A stretch of DNA of 9,045 bases from RBG-16-68-21 sp035286665 (GTDB taxonomy: Bacteria > Actinomycetota > Acidimicrobiia > Spongiisociales > UBA11373). Location of the stretch: NCBI GenBank assembly GCA_035286665.1, contig DATECY010000198.1:1-9045 (forward strand). The letters run 5' to 3'. The first letter of the stretch is position 1. Every line of letters starts with the position of its first letter. Below the pieces are notes generated by a model. The model saw only the letters and a list, made by a program, of their open reading frames with translations. It searched no databases and had not been told where the DNA came from. Of this stretch, positions 1-5,503 are shown piece by piece. The position numbers were made by a program, and so were the translations under genes.

Positions 1-28
1 AGAGGGCGCGCCGACAGGCGCGGACGCG

Positions 29-55
29 GCGGTTGGGGCTGGGGACCCCAACCGC
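29..55. repeat. Perfect 10-bp inverted repeat (strong hairpin)
   Basis: GCGGTTGGGG at 29-38 is matched exactly by its reverse complement CCCCAACCGC at 46-55, with a 7-nt loop. It has no T-tract on either side, so it is not a textbook intrinsic terminator. High-GC actinobacteria are often proposed to use hairpins without a T-tract, so a back-up or bidirectional terminator is possible but unproven. Confidence 0.6.
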
Positions 56-97
56 ACCGCGATGAGGCCCCCGGCCCAAGAGCCATCAGCATCGCGC

Positions 98-123
98 AAG
101 AACGCCCGCCTATTGGACGGGCG
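98..123 (-). terminator. Candidate terminator of the tungstate transporter operon
   Basis: Read on the minus strand, a CGCCCG...CGGGCG stem (118-123 with 103-108, 6 bp, 9-nt loop) begins about 10 nt after the tupA stop codon. It is followed by TTCTT. Position and orientation fit an intrinsic terminator for the operon. The stem is short and the T-tract is imperfect, so the call is moderate. Confidence 0.45.
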
Positions 124-133
124 CTCTGAGGCG

Positions 134-916
134 TCAGGGCACAACGAAGATCTGAACGCCGAAACGCGCCTGATTGGCGGCGACGATCGCGGCCCTGCCC
201 TCCCCAGATAGGAGCCAGTCGACGAACCCGCCCGCCTCGGCGGAGGATCCTACGACCAGGGTCACGTGATACGGGTTGACCAGACGGTCGCTCGCGATCA
301 GGTCGGCCGACACCAGCGACAGCACCGGCGAAGCCGAGAGGAACGTCCCCTCCTCCGCCAGGGTGAACGCGCCACGTTGATCGGCCACCTGCAGGGTGTC
401 GCCCATCCCCAACCCGGTGGCGGTGTACCAGAGCTCGCCGCTGGGGTCGATCCCGATGACGTTCCAGATCGACCGCTCGGCCGCCTCGGTGCCCGATCCG
501 TCCGCCCGGGTGACGAACTCCCATCCTTCTCCTGCGATGCGGGCGAAGGCCTCCTCGGGCGTGAGGCCGGACAGAAGCGCCGCCCGGTCGGGGGGGCCCA
601 CGAGGACGAAACGACTCGTCATGAGCGGCTCGTATCGGGCTGCGTTGCCCTCGGCGACGAACGCGGCCTCGGCTGCGGGCGCGTGGGTGATGAGCACCTC
701 GGCCGCTCGGTGGCGCCCGAGATCGAGCGCCCGCGCCGTGGCGTCGCCCACCACGGAGATGTTCACACCCGGATGCTCCCGCTCGTAGTCACCCACGACC
801 TCGTCGAGCACGCCGGAGTCCACCAGGGTGGTCCCGGCGGCGACGATGACTCTGGTCCCGCCGCCACCACACCCGGCGACGAGCACGAGCAGGGCAGCCG
901 CAAGGGCTCGCCTCAC
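134..916 (-). CDS. tupA: Tungstate ABC transporter substrate-binding lipoprotein TupA
   Basis: A 260-residue extracytoplasmic protein that should capture tungstate (possibly molybdate) and deliver it to TupB. A lipoprotein signal is visible: basic MRR, a hydrophobic stretch, then lipobox V-A-G-C with Cys16 as the lipidation site. TupA-family landmarks follow: GTTLVDSG (28-35), LITHAPAAE (75-83), LVGPPDR (105-111), R137 with GSGT (140-143), TGLGMGDTL (167-175), ADQRGAFTLAEEGTFL (178-193) and NPYHV (214-218). The usual first motif of the family is TTTS; here it reads GTTL, keeping two threonines and the DSG. The start is GTG at 914-916, overlapping the tupC stop by 4 nt (GTGA), with a weak GGGTGG ribosome site 7 nt upstream. 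It is the last gene of the operon, whereas the binding-protein gene often comes first. Tungstate rather than molybdate is inferred from similarity to TupA instead of ModA. Confidence 0.88.
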   Translation of the reverse strand: MRRALAAALLVLVAGCGGGGTRVIVAAGTTLVDSGVLDEVVGDYEREHPGVNISVVGDATARALDLGRHRAAEVLITHAPAAEAAFVAEGNAARYEPLMTSRFVLVGPPDRAALLSGLTPEEAFARIAGEGWEFVTRADGSGTEAAERSIWNVIGIDPSGELWYTATGLGMGDTLQVADQRGAFTLAEEGTFLSASPVLSLVSADLIASDRLVNPYHVTLVVGSSAEAGGFVDWLLSGEGRAAIVAANQARFGVQIFVVP

Positions 917-1902
917 CGGGACACCACCCGAACCGCAGTGGCCTTGACGGCGACCGTCACGACGGTCCCGACTTGGATCCCAAGGGCGTCCACCGAGCCC
1001 GGGGTGAGTACGACGACCACGGGAAACGCGGCATCGACCACGATCTCGACGAGCCTCCCCAACTCACGGACCACCCCGACCGTGCCCACCCAACGGTTGC
1101 GAGCCGAGCCGGCAGTCCCCTGCCTCCCGGCATACACCGTGACGGTCTCGGCCCCGAAGAGGGCGACGGCGTCTCCGGTGGCGTCACCGACGCCCCACAC
1201 CGTTGCGCCGCCGAGGTCGACCTCGACGAGCGCACCGTCGGTGCCGATCGTCCGTCCGGCGTGAGCGTTCGACACGCCGAGCACGGCGGCCACTGCATCG
1301 TCGACGGGCAGCCCGAGGACATCGCGGACCGGGCCCATCTGGCGGATCCTCCCGGCCACCATCACCGCCATCGTGTCGGCGAGCATCACCGCATCGTCGC
1401 GGTCATGAGTGACTATCACCGCGGTGCGGTCGGCGAGCGCCTCGGCGACGACCCGCCCCACCACTGCCCGGTCCGCCGCGTCGAGGGCGGTGAGCGGCTC
1501 GTCGAGAAGCACGATGTCTTCTGGCCTGGCGAGGACCCGGGCCAAGGCGATCCGCTGGCGCTCACCACCCGAAAGCGCGCGCGCCGGTCTGTCGCCGAGC
1601 CCACCGACCCCGAGCCGGGCCGCCAGAGCGTCGGCACGAAGCCGTCCCGCCGGGTCGAGGCCCAGGTGCAGGTTGCGCGACGCCCGCCCTCGGAAGAGAT
1701 AGGGACGTTGGGGCAGATAGGCCGCAGGGACCGCGAATCCTCCCCCGAGGGTCCCCGCCAGCAGCCGCAGCAGCGTGGTCTTGCCGGCGCCATTGGGGCC
1801 GAACAGGACGACCCTGCCGCCCTCAGGAACGGAAAAGGCCCCGATCTCGAGACGCAATCCGCGGCCGTCGTGGCGCAGATCCCGAACGTCGATCGCCGTC
1901 AT
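913..1902 (-). CDS. tupC: Tungstate ABC transporter ATP-binding protein TupC with TOBE domain
   Basis: A 329-residue cytoplasmic ATPase that would power tungstate import through TupB. All ABC motifs are intact: Walker A GPNGAGKTT (35-43), Q-loop Q65, signature LSGGERQR (110-117), Walker B IVLLDEP (130-136), D-loop LTALD (137-141) and switch His166. After about residue 212 comes a C-terminal regulatory part. Its segment from 267 to 327 (RNRWVGTVG..., ending VKATAVRVV) has the look of a TOBE/Mop-like oxyanion-binding domain, as in ModC and WtpC; many TupC proteins are shorter and lack it. The start is ATG at 1900-1902. It has GGGAGG 4 nt upstream and overlaps the tupB stop by 4 nt (ATGA), which suggests translational coupling. 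The frame stays open far upstream, but that extension runs antiphase through tupB and is not believed. The TOBE domain could allow feedback by bound oxyanion. Confidence 0.9.
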   Translation of the reverse strand: MTAIDVRDLRHDGRGLRLEIGAFSVPEGGRVVLFGPNGAGKTTLLRLLAGTLGGGFAVPAAYLPQRPYLFRGRASRNLHLGLDPAGRLRADALAARLGVGGLGDRPARALSGGERQRIALARVLARPEDIVLLDEPLTALDAADRAVVGRVVAEALADRTAVIVTHDRDDAVMLADTMAVMVAGRIRQMGPVRDVLGLPVDDAVAAVLGVSNAHAGRTIGTDGALVEVDLGGATVWGVGDATGDAVALFGAETVTVYAGRQGTAGSARNRWVGTVGVVRELGRLVEIVVDAAFPVVVVLTPGSVDALGIQVGTVVTVAVKATAVRVVSR

Positions 1903-2594
1903 CGCGCCTCCCGGAACTGGAGCCAGGTCAGTACGCCGTTCACGACGACGGCAATCACCATGAGGATGACTCCGAGGGCGAGCGCGGTACCGAAGTTCGC
2001 CTGTCGCGACTCCTGGACGATCGCCGTGGTGAGCACTCGAGTCTCTCCTGCGATGTTGCCGCCGACGACGAGGACGGCGCCAACCTCTGAGACCACCCTG
2101 CCGAATGCGGCCGCGGCGGCGGCGACGACACCCGGCCACGCCTCCCGCCCGAGGACGACTCCCCTGCCGAAGGCACCCATCCCCAGGGCACGTACTTGTT
2201 CCACCGCGTCGGGAGCCAACCCGCGCACCGCCCCTGCGGTCACCCCGGCGGCGATTGGGATCGCCAACAGCGCCTGGGCGGCGATCATCGCCGCAGGGGT
2301 GAACAGCAGGCCCCATGCGCCGAGCGGGCCCTCGTTCCACAAGAACAGCAGGAGAACGAGGCCGGCCAGCACCGGGGGCATCCCCATCCCCGTGTTGACC
2401 GCCACGGTGAGGGCCCCTCTGCCCCTGAATCGACCGGCCCCGAGCGCCACGCCGAGGGGCACGCCGATCACGACGCCGATGACCGTGGCGATCCCCGACA
2501 CCTCGAGTGTCAGTCCCAGAACGTCGCGGATGGCGGGGCCGAAGGCGCGCAACGCCTCGAGCGCGTCGGTGACGACCCTCCAGAGGAACTCCAC
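1899..2594 (-). CDS. tupB: Tungstate ABC transporter permease TupB
   Basis: A 231-residue integral membrane permease with about five or six hydrophobic helices. It should form the tungstate channel as a dimer with TupC. Family-typical stretches are NTGMGMPPVLAGL (67-79), the FTPAAMIAAQALLAIPI region, and the cytoplasmic coupling loop EQVRALGMG. The later EVGAVLVVGGNIAGETRVLTTAI segment is close to the TupB pattern of conserved EVGA and GGNI followed by TRVLTTAI. This favours TupB over sulfate or molybdate permeases. The start is GTG at 2592-2594. The likely ribosome site AAGGTG lies inside the end of the preceding 74-residue gene, whose stop is only 6 nt upstream. Its stop overlaps the tupC start (ATGA). 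Confidence 0.87.
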   Translation of the reverse strand: MEFLWRVVTDALEALRAFGPAIRDVLGLTLEVSGIATVIGVVIGVPLGVALGAGRFRGRGALTVAVNTGMGMPPVLAGLVLLLFLWNEGPLGAWGLLFTPAAMIAAQALLAIPIAAGVTAGAVRGLAPDAVEQVRALGMGAFGRGVVLGREAWPGVVAAAAAAFGRVVSEVGAVLVVGGNIAGETRVLTTAIVQESRQANFGTALALGVILMVIAVVVNGVLTWLQFREAR

Positions 2595-2600
2595 CGCCGG

Positions 2601-2825
2601 CTATCTCACCTTGAAGTACCAGTACCAGGCACCAACGCTCAACAGGCCGCCGAAGATCGCGGCCTTGAACGCCTGTTTGGTGATGCCCCACAGGAATATG
2701 GCTGCCGTGATCACACCCACCCCGATGAGCATCGCCAGGAGTACCGGGTTCGCCTTCACCTGATCGACGATCTGTCCGGCTCTCTCGGGAAAGTCGGTGG
2801 GGATCTGCGCGAGGAACCTGAACAT
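2601..2825 (-). CDS. Small two-helix membrane protein, first gene of the tungstate operon
   Basis: I do not recognise a family. The 74-residue protein has a short amphipathic N-terminus (residues 1-26, mixed charge). A first hydrophobic helix follows at about 27-48 (NPVLLAMLIGVGVITAAIFLWG), then a short basic turn (TKQAFK) and a second helix at about 53-71 rich in aromatics (GAWYWYF). It ends KVR. The basic turn suggests both ends could lie outside, or the protein could be a hairpin; topology is uncertain. It is real in my view: it has a clear ATG, a TANNNT box exactly 6 nt upstream, a stop just 6 nt before tupB, and it carries the tupB ribosome site. The close spacing makes co-transcription with tupBCA very likely. 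A role in transporter assembly is only a guess; it may be an unrelated housekeeping membrane protein. Confidence 0.78.
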   Translation of the reverse strand: MFRFLAQIPTDFPERAGQIVDQVKANPVLLAMLIGVGVITAAIFLWGITKQAFKAAIFGGLLSVGAWYWYFKVR

Positions 2826-2831
2826 GGGCGC

Positions 2832-2837
2832 AGGTTA
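2832..2837 (-). promoter_or_regulatory. Candidate -10 box (TAACCT) for the tungstate operon, leaderless spacing
   Basis: On the minus strand TAACCT occupies -12 to -7 relative to the A of the ATG at 2825, followed by GCGCCC and the start codon. No Shine-Dalgarno sequence precedes the ATG. This is the arrangement of leaderless actinobacterial genes, where transcription begins at the start codon. A -35 match is poor (GTTCCG at 17-bp spacing). Confidence 0.5.
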
Positions 2838-2885
2838 GAGCGCGCACGACATTTCGGAACGGAACTCGCTGATCCCGGCCTGTCG

Positions 2886-2891
2886 TATTCT
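2886..2891 (+). promoter_or_regulatory. Candidate -10 box (TATTCT) for the LCP gene, leaderless spacing
   Basis: TATTCT occupies -12 to -7 relative to the A of the ATG at 2898, with 6 nt between. There is no Shine-Dalgarno sequence upstream. As on the opposite strand, this spacing predicts transcription starting at the A of ATG. A good housekeeping -35 is not visible. GGAAC motifs at 2856-2860 and 2861-2865 resemble -35 elements of some ECF sigma factors, but the downstream match is weak. Confidence 0.5.
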
Positions 2892-2897
2892 GTTCCG

Positions 2898-4478
2898 ATG
2901 CCGACGACACCGCCGACCACTCGCGCCGCGGGCGACCGACCCGCTCCCCGGCCGATCGTCGCCGCCCTCCTCTCGGCGATCCTGCCGGGTGCGGGTCATC
3001 TCTACGCGGGTTGGCGCCGCCGCGGCTGGACGTTCATCGCGATCACAGGGCTCGTGGTCGTCCCGGTGGCGCTGCTCCTCGTGTTCGTCCTCGTCGGTGG
3101 TCTGAGCCTCAGCCTCGCGGTCGCGCTCGTCCGGCCTTTCACCGACCACCCGACTCTGCTCCTGGTGCTCCTCGCCGCCAATGCGATCCTGTTTGCGTTC
3201 CGAATCGCCGTGATGATCGACGCCTACCTCGTGTGTCGACCGGCCACATCTCGGCGCACCACCGCACCGTCGGGACCCGTGACCACCCTGGCGATCGTGG
3301 CGATCGTGGCGATCGTGGCGATCCCCCACATCTGGGTGGGACAGCGCAACGTCCTCCTGTACGACGCTTTCACGTACGACTACGTGAGCGACCCGGGCCA
3401 ATCCTCCCTTCCGGCGACGACCCCGCCGACGATGACGTCGACCACGGGTACCGACGCCGACGGATCGTCATCGAGCACGGCTACGACGACGGCCGCCGCC
3501 GAGTCGACCACGACGATCTCGGTGCCCGACACCTTCACCGACGGGACCCGGGTGAACGTGCTCCTCATGGGCGGCGATGCCGGTGTTGGCCGCGACGGGA
3601 TTCGAACCGACACCATGATCGTGTTGTCGATCGACCCCGAGACCGGGTGGACCGCCATGTTCGGCATCCCCCGCAACCTCATCCACCTCCCGATCCCGGC
3701 GGACAGCCCCGCACACGGCGCGTACGACTGCCCTGGTGGGTGCTTCGACCTGATCGCCAACGAGATCTACCAGTCGGGGCTGACTCGACCCGACCTGTTC
3801 CCCGGCGGGGTGAATTCGGGCGGCAACGCCGCCAAGGAGATCCTCGGGTACCTGCTCGGGATCGACATCGACTACTTCGCCCTGGTCGACCTCGAGGGTT
3901 TCGTGACCATGATCGACGCCGTCGGCGGCGTCGACATCAACGTGATCGATCGGATCTACGACGAGAACTACCCGAACATGGACGGAACCGTCACCACGAT
4001 CGTCATCGAACCGGGGACGTACCACATGGATGGGGAGACGGCCCTGAAGTACGCCCGGGTACGTCACGGAGTCATCGGGAGTGACTTCGGACGCATGAGC
4101 CATCAGCGCTGCGTCCTCGAGGCCCTGGCCGCCCAGGCCGATCCGCTCACGCTGTTTCGGGAGCTGCCGACGTTCGTCCCGGCCATCGAGCAGAGCGTGA
4201 AGACCGACATTCCGATCGACGACCTGCCCGCCTTCATCCAGCTGGCGGCAAAGGCCGACCTCACCGACATCGTCTCCATCCGATTCATGCCGAATGCGCC
4301 CGAGTTCGAGGGAACACCGACGTCGTACATAGCCGACCTGTGGCCGGGTGGCTGGCCGATCCCCGATCGCGACTTCATCGCGCAGACGGTCCGCACCGCA
4401 CTGAGCCTCCCACCCCTCGAGGCCATCGCGGTCCTCAACCTGCAGCCCCTCGAGGACGTCTGCGGCCCTCAGTCGTAG
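2898..4478 (+). CDS. LCP (LytR-CpsA-Psr) family cell-wall glycopolymer ligase with N-terminal membrane module
   Basis: A 526-residue membrane protein. LCP enzymes move glycopolymers from undecaprenyl-pyrophosphate onto peptidoglycan outside the membrane. The N-terminus resembles small TM2/DUF5683-like modules: LLSAILPGAGHLYAGW (24-39), RRR, then helices at about 45-67, 86-111 and 128-148. Basic N-terminal and 114-120 segments suggest a cytoplasmic N-terminus and an external C-terminal half. A Ser/Thr-rich linker (165-210) leads to the LCP domain (about 219-412). Its conserved landmarks are GIRTDTMIVLSID (234-246), IPRN with R259, NEIY (288-291), DYFALVDLEGF (325-335), GGVDI (343-347), DGETALKYARVRHG (378-391), D396 with FGR (397-399) and QR (403-404). 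About 115 residues follow. The start at 2898 is chosen because a TATTCT box lies 6 nt before it; the frame is open further upstream but crosses the divergent gene. Odd points are CPGGC (278-282) and a 9-bp tandem repeat in helix 3. Confidence 0.87.
   Translation: MPTTPPTTRAAGDRPAPRPIVAALLSAILPGAGHLYAGWRRRGWTFIAITGLVVVPVALLLVFVLVGGLSLSLAVALVRPFTDHPTLLLVLLAANAILFAFRIAVMIDAYLVCRPATSRRTTAPSGPVTTLAIVAIVAIVAIPHIWVGQRNVLLYDAFTYDYVSDPGQSSLPATTPPTMTSTTGTDADGSSSSTATTTAAAESTTTISVPDTFTDGTRVNVLLMGGDAGVGRDGIRTDTMIVLSIDPETGWTAMFGIPRNLIHLPIPADSPAHGAYDCPGGCFDLIANEIYQSGLTRPDLFPGGVNSGGNAAKEILGYLLGIDIDYFALVDLEGFVTMIDAVGGVDINVIDRIYDENYPNMDGTVTTIVIEPGTYHMDGETALKYARVRHGVIGSDFGRMSHQRCVLEALAAQADPLTLFRELPTFVPAIEQSVKTDIPIDDLPAFIQLAAKADLTDIVSIRFMPNAPEFEGTPTSYIADLWPGGWPIPDRDFIAQTVRTALSLPPLEAIAVLNLQPLEDVCGPQS
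3291..3323 (+). repeat. 9-bp tandem repeat GCGATCGTG, about 3.7 copies
   Basis: Three exact copies of GCGATCGTG (3291-3299, 3300-3308, 3309-3317) are followed by a partial GCGATC. Each unit encodes Ala-Ile-Val, giving AIVAIVAIVAI in the third predicted membrane helix of the LCP protein. Because the unit is three codons long, slippage would lengthen or shorten the helix without breaking the frame. Confidence 0.95.
4469..4478. other. 10-bp tail-to-tail overlap of the LCP and glycosyltransferase genes
   Basis: The plus-strand LCP gene stops with TAG at 4476-4478. The minus-strand glycosyltransferase gene stops with TGA at 4471-4469. The final codons of each gene therefore lie on opposite strands of the same ten bases. 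No separate terminator can fit between the two genes, and I see no strong hairpin with a T-tract on either side. Confidence 0.9.
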
Positions 4479-5443
4479 ACCGCGACGCGGGCGAGCCGGC
4501 GCGCCAGGGTCGCCAGAAGCGCGGTGAGCACGATGGCGCCCACGCCGAACGCGACCGTGCCCACTCTGGCCAATGACGCCGTGCCGGCAGCGGCAACGCC
4601 CACCGCCCACAACAGGCCGACGGTGGCACGCTCGGTCACCCCAGACGCCACGAGTCGATGTGACGTGTGGTCGGTGCCGCCGACCGTCACCGGCCGTCGG
4701 TGACGAAGCCGTTCCACCACCACGAACGTGGTATCGAAGAGGGGCACTGCGAGGAGGACCACCGGCACCAGCCCGACCGCCCACAGCGCCGCCGGGTCGC
4801 CACCGGCCCGGCCCCCGTCCATCAACGTGAGGCCGGCGAGCACCGCCCCCATCCAATGCGACCCGCCGTTGCCCATGAACATCCGCGCCGGCGAGAGGTT
4901 GAATGGAAGGAAGCCGACCACGGCACCCACGAAGGCAGCCGGGATGGGGGCGGGAGCGTTCCACACCCACACCGTCGCACCGGCCACCAGGCCGACCCCG
5001 GCAGCGAGTCCGTCCATCCCGTCGAGCAGATTGACGGCATTGGACACCACGACGACCCACACGACCGCACCGAGCGTCTCGACCACGACCCCGCCCGGTA
5101 TCGCCGGGCGCACGCCGCCGGCGGCGAGCAGCAGGCCGCCGATCGCCTGGGCGGCGATCTTCACCTTGGGCGGCAGAGGGCGAAGATCGTCGATGATCCC
5201 CATTGCCCCGAGGAACGTCGACGCCCCGAGGACCCCGCCGATGCCGGCCTCGCCCCGTGCCGTCACCAGCACCGCCGCCGCGAAGCCCACCGCCATGGCG
5301 ATGCCGCCCGAGACGGGCACCGCGTCCGCTCGCCACCGAGGCCCGGCGGGCGCCCTGGTCAAGGGTGAGCGCAGTGCGGGCGTCACCACCAGCACCACCG
5401 CCAGGGCGATCGACACGCCGAACGCGATGATCACTGCAGTCAT
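4469..5443 (-). CDS. Glycosyltransferase family 4 (MraY/WecA-like), UDP-sugar:undecaprenyl-phosphate sugar-phosphate transferase
   Basis: A 324-residue polytopic membrane enzyme, the usual length for WecA/TagO-type transferases, which load a sugar-1-phosphate from a UDP-sugar onto undecaprenyl phosphate to begin a cell-envelope glycan. Visible motifs are GIIDDLRPLPPKVKIAAQ (82-99) with the paired Asp85-Asp86, VSNAVNLLDGMDGLAAG (133-149) with N138, D141 and D144, FNLSPARMFMGNGGS (181-195), PLFDTTFVVVERLRHRRP (234-251) and the cytoplasmic loop GGTDHTSHRL (255-264), equivalent to the HLHHRL region of relatives. MGNGGS carries Asn192 where the family normally has a metal-binding Asp (MGDxGS). The start is ATG at 5441-5443 with GGAGCGGGA upstream. 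The gene lies 60 nt after the flippase and its 3' end overlaps the convergent LCP gene by 10 bp. The exact sugar is unknown. Confidence 0.87.
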   Translation of the reverse strand: MTAVIIAFGVSIALAVVLVVTPALRSPLTRAPAGPRWRADAVPVSGGIAMAVGFAAAVLVTARGEAGIGGVLGASTFLGAMGIIDDLRPLPPKVKIAAQAIGGLLLAAGGVRPAIPGGVVVETLGAVVWVVVVSNAVNLLDGMDGLAAGVGLVAGATVWVWNAPAPIPAAFVGAVVGFLPFNLSPARMFMGNGGSHWMGAVLAGLTLMDGGRAGGDPAALWAVGLVPVVLLAVPLFDTTFVVVERLRHRRPVTVGGTDHTSHRLVASGVTERATVGLLWAVGVAAAGTASLARVGTVAFGVGAIVLTALLATLARRLARVAVYD

Positions 5444-5503
5444 CGTCCCGCTCCGGCGCGGAGGGACCTGCGCTCAGCGGTGTCGTGGGCCATGGCCGCC
5501 ACG
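5444..5503 (-). other. 60-nt spacer between flippase and glycosyltransferase genes
   Basis: This contains a perfect 10-bp palindrome GGCCATGGCC (5488-5497). An ATG in that palindrome opens a 17-codon frame (5493 to 5440) whose stop overlaps the glycosyltransferase start as ATGA. No good ribosome site precedes it, so it is noted here and not called as a gene. No clear promoter is visible. Confidence 0.5.

Larger units (their letters stand above)
1..133. other. Non-coding stretch downstream of tupA with several hairpins
   Basis: No convincing coding frame is seen between the window edge and the tupA stop. The stretch holds three inverted repeats: CGCGCC-GACA-GGCGCG at 7-22, a perfect 10-bp stem at 29-55, and CGCCCG/CGGGCG at 103-123. 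The hairpin nearest tupA is the best candidate terminator. The gene to the left is outside the window, so it cannot be said whether the other hairpins serve a convergent neighbour, a leader or a small RNA. Confidence 0.6.

Noticed and set aside
1..133. tRNA, riboswitch or CRISPR-like element at the left edge
   Set aside because: No cloverleaf, conserved riboswitch core or regularly spaced direct repeats could be found; only simple hairpins are present.
590..596. Seven-base G run inside tupA as a phase-variation site
   Set aside because: It is shorter than the flippase tract and encodes the conserved Gly-Pro-Pro. A switch in a nutrient transporter is less likely, so it is only noted.
973..2763. 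Long plus-strand open frame opposite the tungstate operon
   Set aside because: The composition is Arg/Pro/Thr/His-rich with no recognisable domain. It is a typical antisense shadow of high-GC genes.
2196..2897. Upstream extension of the LCP frame by 234 codons
   Set aside because: It would be antisense to tupB and the small membrane gene, is low-complexity and hydrophilic, and ignores the promoter-like box just before 2898.
1903..2910. Upstream extension of the tupC frame to give a 665-residue protein
   Set aside because: The extra part is Arg/Gly-rich, lies out of phase over tupB and the 74-residue gene, and has no family resemblance. The ATG at 1902 has a GGGAGG site and an ATGA overlap.
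4413..4455. Two copies of CCCCTCGAGG 33 bp apart near the end of the LCP gene
   Set aside because: Both fall in codons for Pro-Leu-Glu and the same CTCGAGG occurs elsewhere in the gene. Codon bias explains it better than a regulatory site.
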